From: Acidobacteriota bacterium
GTDB taxonomy: Bacteria > Acidobacteriota > Terriglobia > UBA7540
Assembly: GCA_021789565.1 (NCBI GenBank)
Contig: JAJYJL010000339.1
Span: 1-7,646 of the forward strand
Length of the DNA stretch: 7,646 nucleotides
Reading direction: 5' to 3'
Under the pieces are notes generated by a model. It saw nothing but the letters and a program-made list of their open reading frames with translations. It was not told the origin of the DNA and did no database searches. Of this stretch, positions 5,889-7,646 are shown piece after piece. The position numbers and the translations under genes were made by a program. How positions within the stretch are numbered: the first letter of the stretch is position 1; each line of letters starts with the position of its first letter.

Positions 5889-7646
5889 TTAACGCTCGCC
5901 AGCGCCCTCACGGGTCTCCGCCAGAACGGATTCCGGGACCGTGGCAGGAGCTTCCGATACACTCTCGGCTGGCCGGCGATGGAAATGCCTGCCCAGCCAG
6001 TGCTGGAACTGGTCCAGGTACGTGTAATAGACCGGTGTGATGTAAAGCGTAATGATTTGCGAAAAGACCAGGCCGCCCACCACAGCCAGGCCCAGCGGCC
6101 GCCGCGACTCAGAGCCGGCGCCCAGACCCAGGGCGATGGGCATGATGCCCATAAATGCGGCGCCGGTGGTCATCATGATGGGGCGAAAACGGACGGTGGC
6201 GCCGTGGTAAATCGCTTCCGCCGGCGAGTAACCGGAAGTTCGCTGGGCATCCAGGGCGAAGTCGATCATCATGATGGCGTTCTTTTTGACGATGCCGATC
6301 AGCATGATGATGCCGACAAACCCATAAAGGTCCAGTTCCATGTGGAAGGCCATCAGGGTGACCAGGGCGCCCAGGGCGGCCGAAGGCAGGCCGGAAAGGA
6401 TGGTGATGGGATGGATGAAACTTTCATACAGAATGCCCAGGACCAGGTAAATCACCAGAACCGTGGCCAGCAGCAGGACGCCCAGGCCAACCAGTGACGA
6501 TTGGAACTGCTGGGCGGTCCCTTCGAAATTGGCGCTGATGTCGGCGGGCAGGTTGAGGGCAATATGGTTGACCTCATTCACGGCATCGCCCAGGGCCACT
6601 CCGGGCGCCAGGTTGAAGGAGATCGTCACCGAAGGCAACTGGCCGAAGTGGTTGACGGAAAGCGGGCCCAGGCCTTCAGACATGGACGTGACCGTGCTGA
6701 GGGGAACCAGTTGTCCGCTGGAGGAACGAATGTAAAGCAGCGATAGGTCATCCGGGTTCGCCTGATATTGCGGCTCCAGTTCCGAAATCACCCAGTACTC
6801 ATTGTTCGGCGCGTAGATGGTTGAAATTCTGCCCTCGCCGTAGGCCGTTGCCAGCGCGTCCTCAATCTGGTAAGGCGTCACGCCCAGCGCCTGGGCCTTG
6901 TCACGGTCAATGTGGATGTTCACCTGCGGGTTATCAATCTGCAGGTCGGAAGTCACATCCTGGAAGCCGGGAAGCTTGCGCATCTGGGCTTCAATCTTGC
7001 CGGAAACCGCGTAAAGCTCCCTGGTGTCCGGGCCCTCCAGCGTGTACTGGTACTGGCTTTTGGTCAGGTGCGCGCTCAGTTGGATCGGAGGTGGATTCTG
7101 CATAAAGACAAAAAGGCCCGGAATGGCGGCCAGCTTGGGACGTAATTGCTGAATAACCTGATCCGTGCTGACGAGCCTGAACTGCGGTCCAAATGGCTTA
7201 TGGGGGATGTGGAAAAAATCCTCAAGCCCCGCCTTGAACTCCATGGATGCAGAAGGGTGGTCCTTCAAATGAGCGAAGAAAATGCCGGAATTGCCTCCGC
7301 CGGAAGGTCCGCCCGCCCCGGCCAGCACAAACACCGTGGCAACATTCGGGTTCGCCCGGACGATGGCGGAAACCTCCTGCTGATATTTTTTCATCTGGTC
7401 AAAGGAAGTTCCCTGGGCCGCCATACTGAAAGCAAAAATGGCTCCGCTGTCTTCGCTGGGCAGGAACCCTTTGGGAATCAGAAGGAAAAGATATCCTGTC
7501 AGGACCAGGATCAGGATGGAAGCGATCAGAACGGTAAGCCGGTGCCGCAGGACCTTCCGTAGGCTCCAGTCATAGCCCTGCAGCAGGTAATTAAAATAGC
7601 GCTCGGAACGGTCAAACAACTTGCTGTGTTTTTGCTCCCGCGGATG
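5889..7646 (-). CDS. RND efflux permease, MdtB/MdtC-like, C-terminal half only
   Basis: This is the inner-membrane proton-antiporter subunit of a tripartite drug or solute efflux pump. The reading frame is open to the window edge at 7646 (codon phase intact, about 585 residues plus stop), so the N-terminal half lies outside. A TTG at 7619 is not a real start: the codons upstream continue without a stop. Counting from that TTG, a membrane segment (TM7) runs at 27-48, followed by GFLPSEDSGAIFAF (51-64) of the periplasmic pore domain. PQFRLVSTDQVIQQLRPKL, near 145-163, is typical of the heavy-metal/MdtBC branch. The last membrane helices run from about 376 to 535. TM10 holds LIGIVKKNAIMMIDFAL (440-456) with the proton-relay Lys of the family. 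TM11 follows RFRPIMMTTGAA (477-488), where the AcrB Thr978 equivalent lies. The Ser/Glu/Ala-rich cytoplasmic tail (540-576) is expected. No partner genes or intrinsic terminator are seen here. Confidence 0.93.
   Translation of the reverse strand, partial: HPREQKHSKLFDRSERYFNYLLQGYDWSLRKVLRHRLTVLIASILILVLTGYLFLLIPKGFLPSEDSGAIFAFSMAAQGTSFDQMKKYQQEVSAIVRANPNVATVFVLAGAGGPSGGGNSGIFFAHLKDHPSASMEFKAGLEDFFHIPHKPFGPQFRLVSTDQVIQQLRPKLAAIPGLFVFMQNPPPIQLSAHLTKSQYQYTLEGPDTRELYAVSGKIEAQMRKLPGFQDVTSDLQIDNPQVNIHIDRDKAQALGVTPYQIEDALATAYGEGRISTIYAPNNEYWVISELEPQYQANPDDLSLLYIRSSSGQLVPLSTVTSMSEGLGPLSVNHFGQLPSVTISFNLAPGVALGDAVNEVNHIALNLPADISANFEGTAQQFQSSLVGLGVLLLATVLVIYLVLGILYESFIHPITILSGLPSAALGALVTLMAFHMELDLYGFVGIIMLIGIVKKNAIMMIDFALDAQRTSGYSPAEAIYHGATVRFRPIMMTTGAAFMGIMPIALGLGAGSESRRPLGLAVVGGLVFSQIITLYITPVYYTYLDQFQHWLGRHFHRRPAESVSEAPATVPESVLAETREGAGER

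Noticed and set aside
7617..7619. TTG as start of the RND gene
   Set aside because: The frame continues upstream without a stop to the window edge, and the protein begins in the middle of the known RND architecture.
1..7646. Mobile element, CRISPR array or phage signal
   Set aside because: No transposase, integrase, regularly spaced repeats or flanking direct repeats are visible, and the coding style is uniform across the window.

Overview
The window looks like a piece of a GC-rich soil or sediment bacterium, most likely Acidobacteriota. That guess rests on the style of the proteins: a DUF1326-type secreted protein, a Tat-exported molybdenum hydroxylase operon and an MdtBC-type RND pump. There is no rRNA or marker gene to confirm it. 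All seven genes I can support lie on the minus strand, so transcription runs from high to low coordinates. I see no tRNA, rRNA, CRISPR array, insertion sequence or origin.

Reading in the direction of transcription: (a) 7646-5889 is the C-terminal half of an RND efflux permease that is open at the window edge. (b) 5888-5714 is an intergenic stretch with a good extended -10 promoter (TGATATAAT) and a leader of about 100 nt. (c) 5713-1698 is a tightly packed four-gene operon. It encodes a Tat-exported [2Fe-2S] subunit, a molybdopterin catalytic subunit, a FAD subunit, and a 74-aa Cys/His-rich protein of unknown function. Each junction overlaps by 14, 1 and 4 nt respectively. (d) 1697-1491 is a spacer with short inverted repeats and a probable promoter. 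(e) 1490-819 is a secreted DUF1326-like protein, followed by a hairpin with T-runs that looks like an intrinsic terminator. (f) 708-34 is a second secreted protein that I do not recognise.

The operon encodes a heterotrimeric xanthine-oxidase-family enzyme of the PaoABC (YagTSR) periplasmic aldehyde oxidoreductase type. The small subunit carries the only export signal and would carry the folded complex through Tat. Substrate oxidation happens at the Mo centre (catalytic Glu680 in the large subunit), and electrons pass through two [2Fe-2S] clusters to FAD. The substrate cannot be read from the sequence.

The point most worth a second look is in the FAD subunit. It keeps the LLQRxR backbone of the YagS/PaoB family, but every cysteine of the extra [4Fe-4S] insert is gone, and the whole protein has no cysteine. 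The next gene, translationally coupled to it, encodes a tiny protein with six cysteines and five histidines. Whether the two facts are connected is speculation, but both can be checked by alignment.
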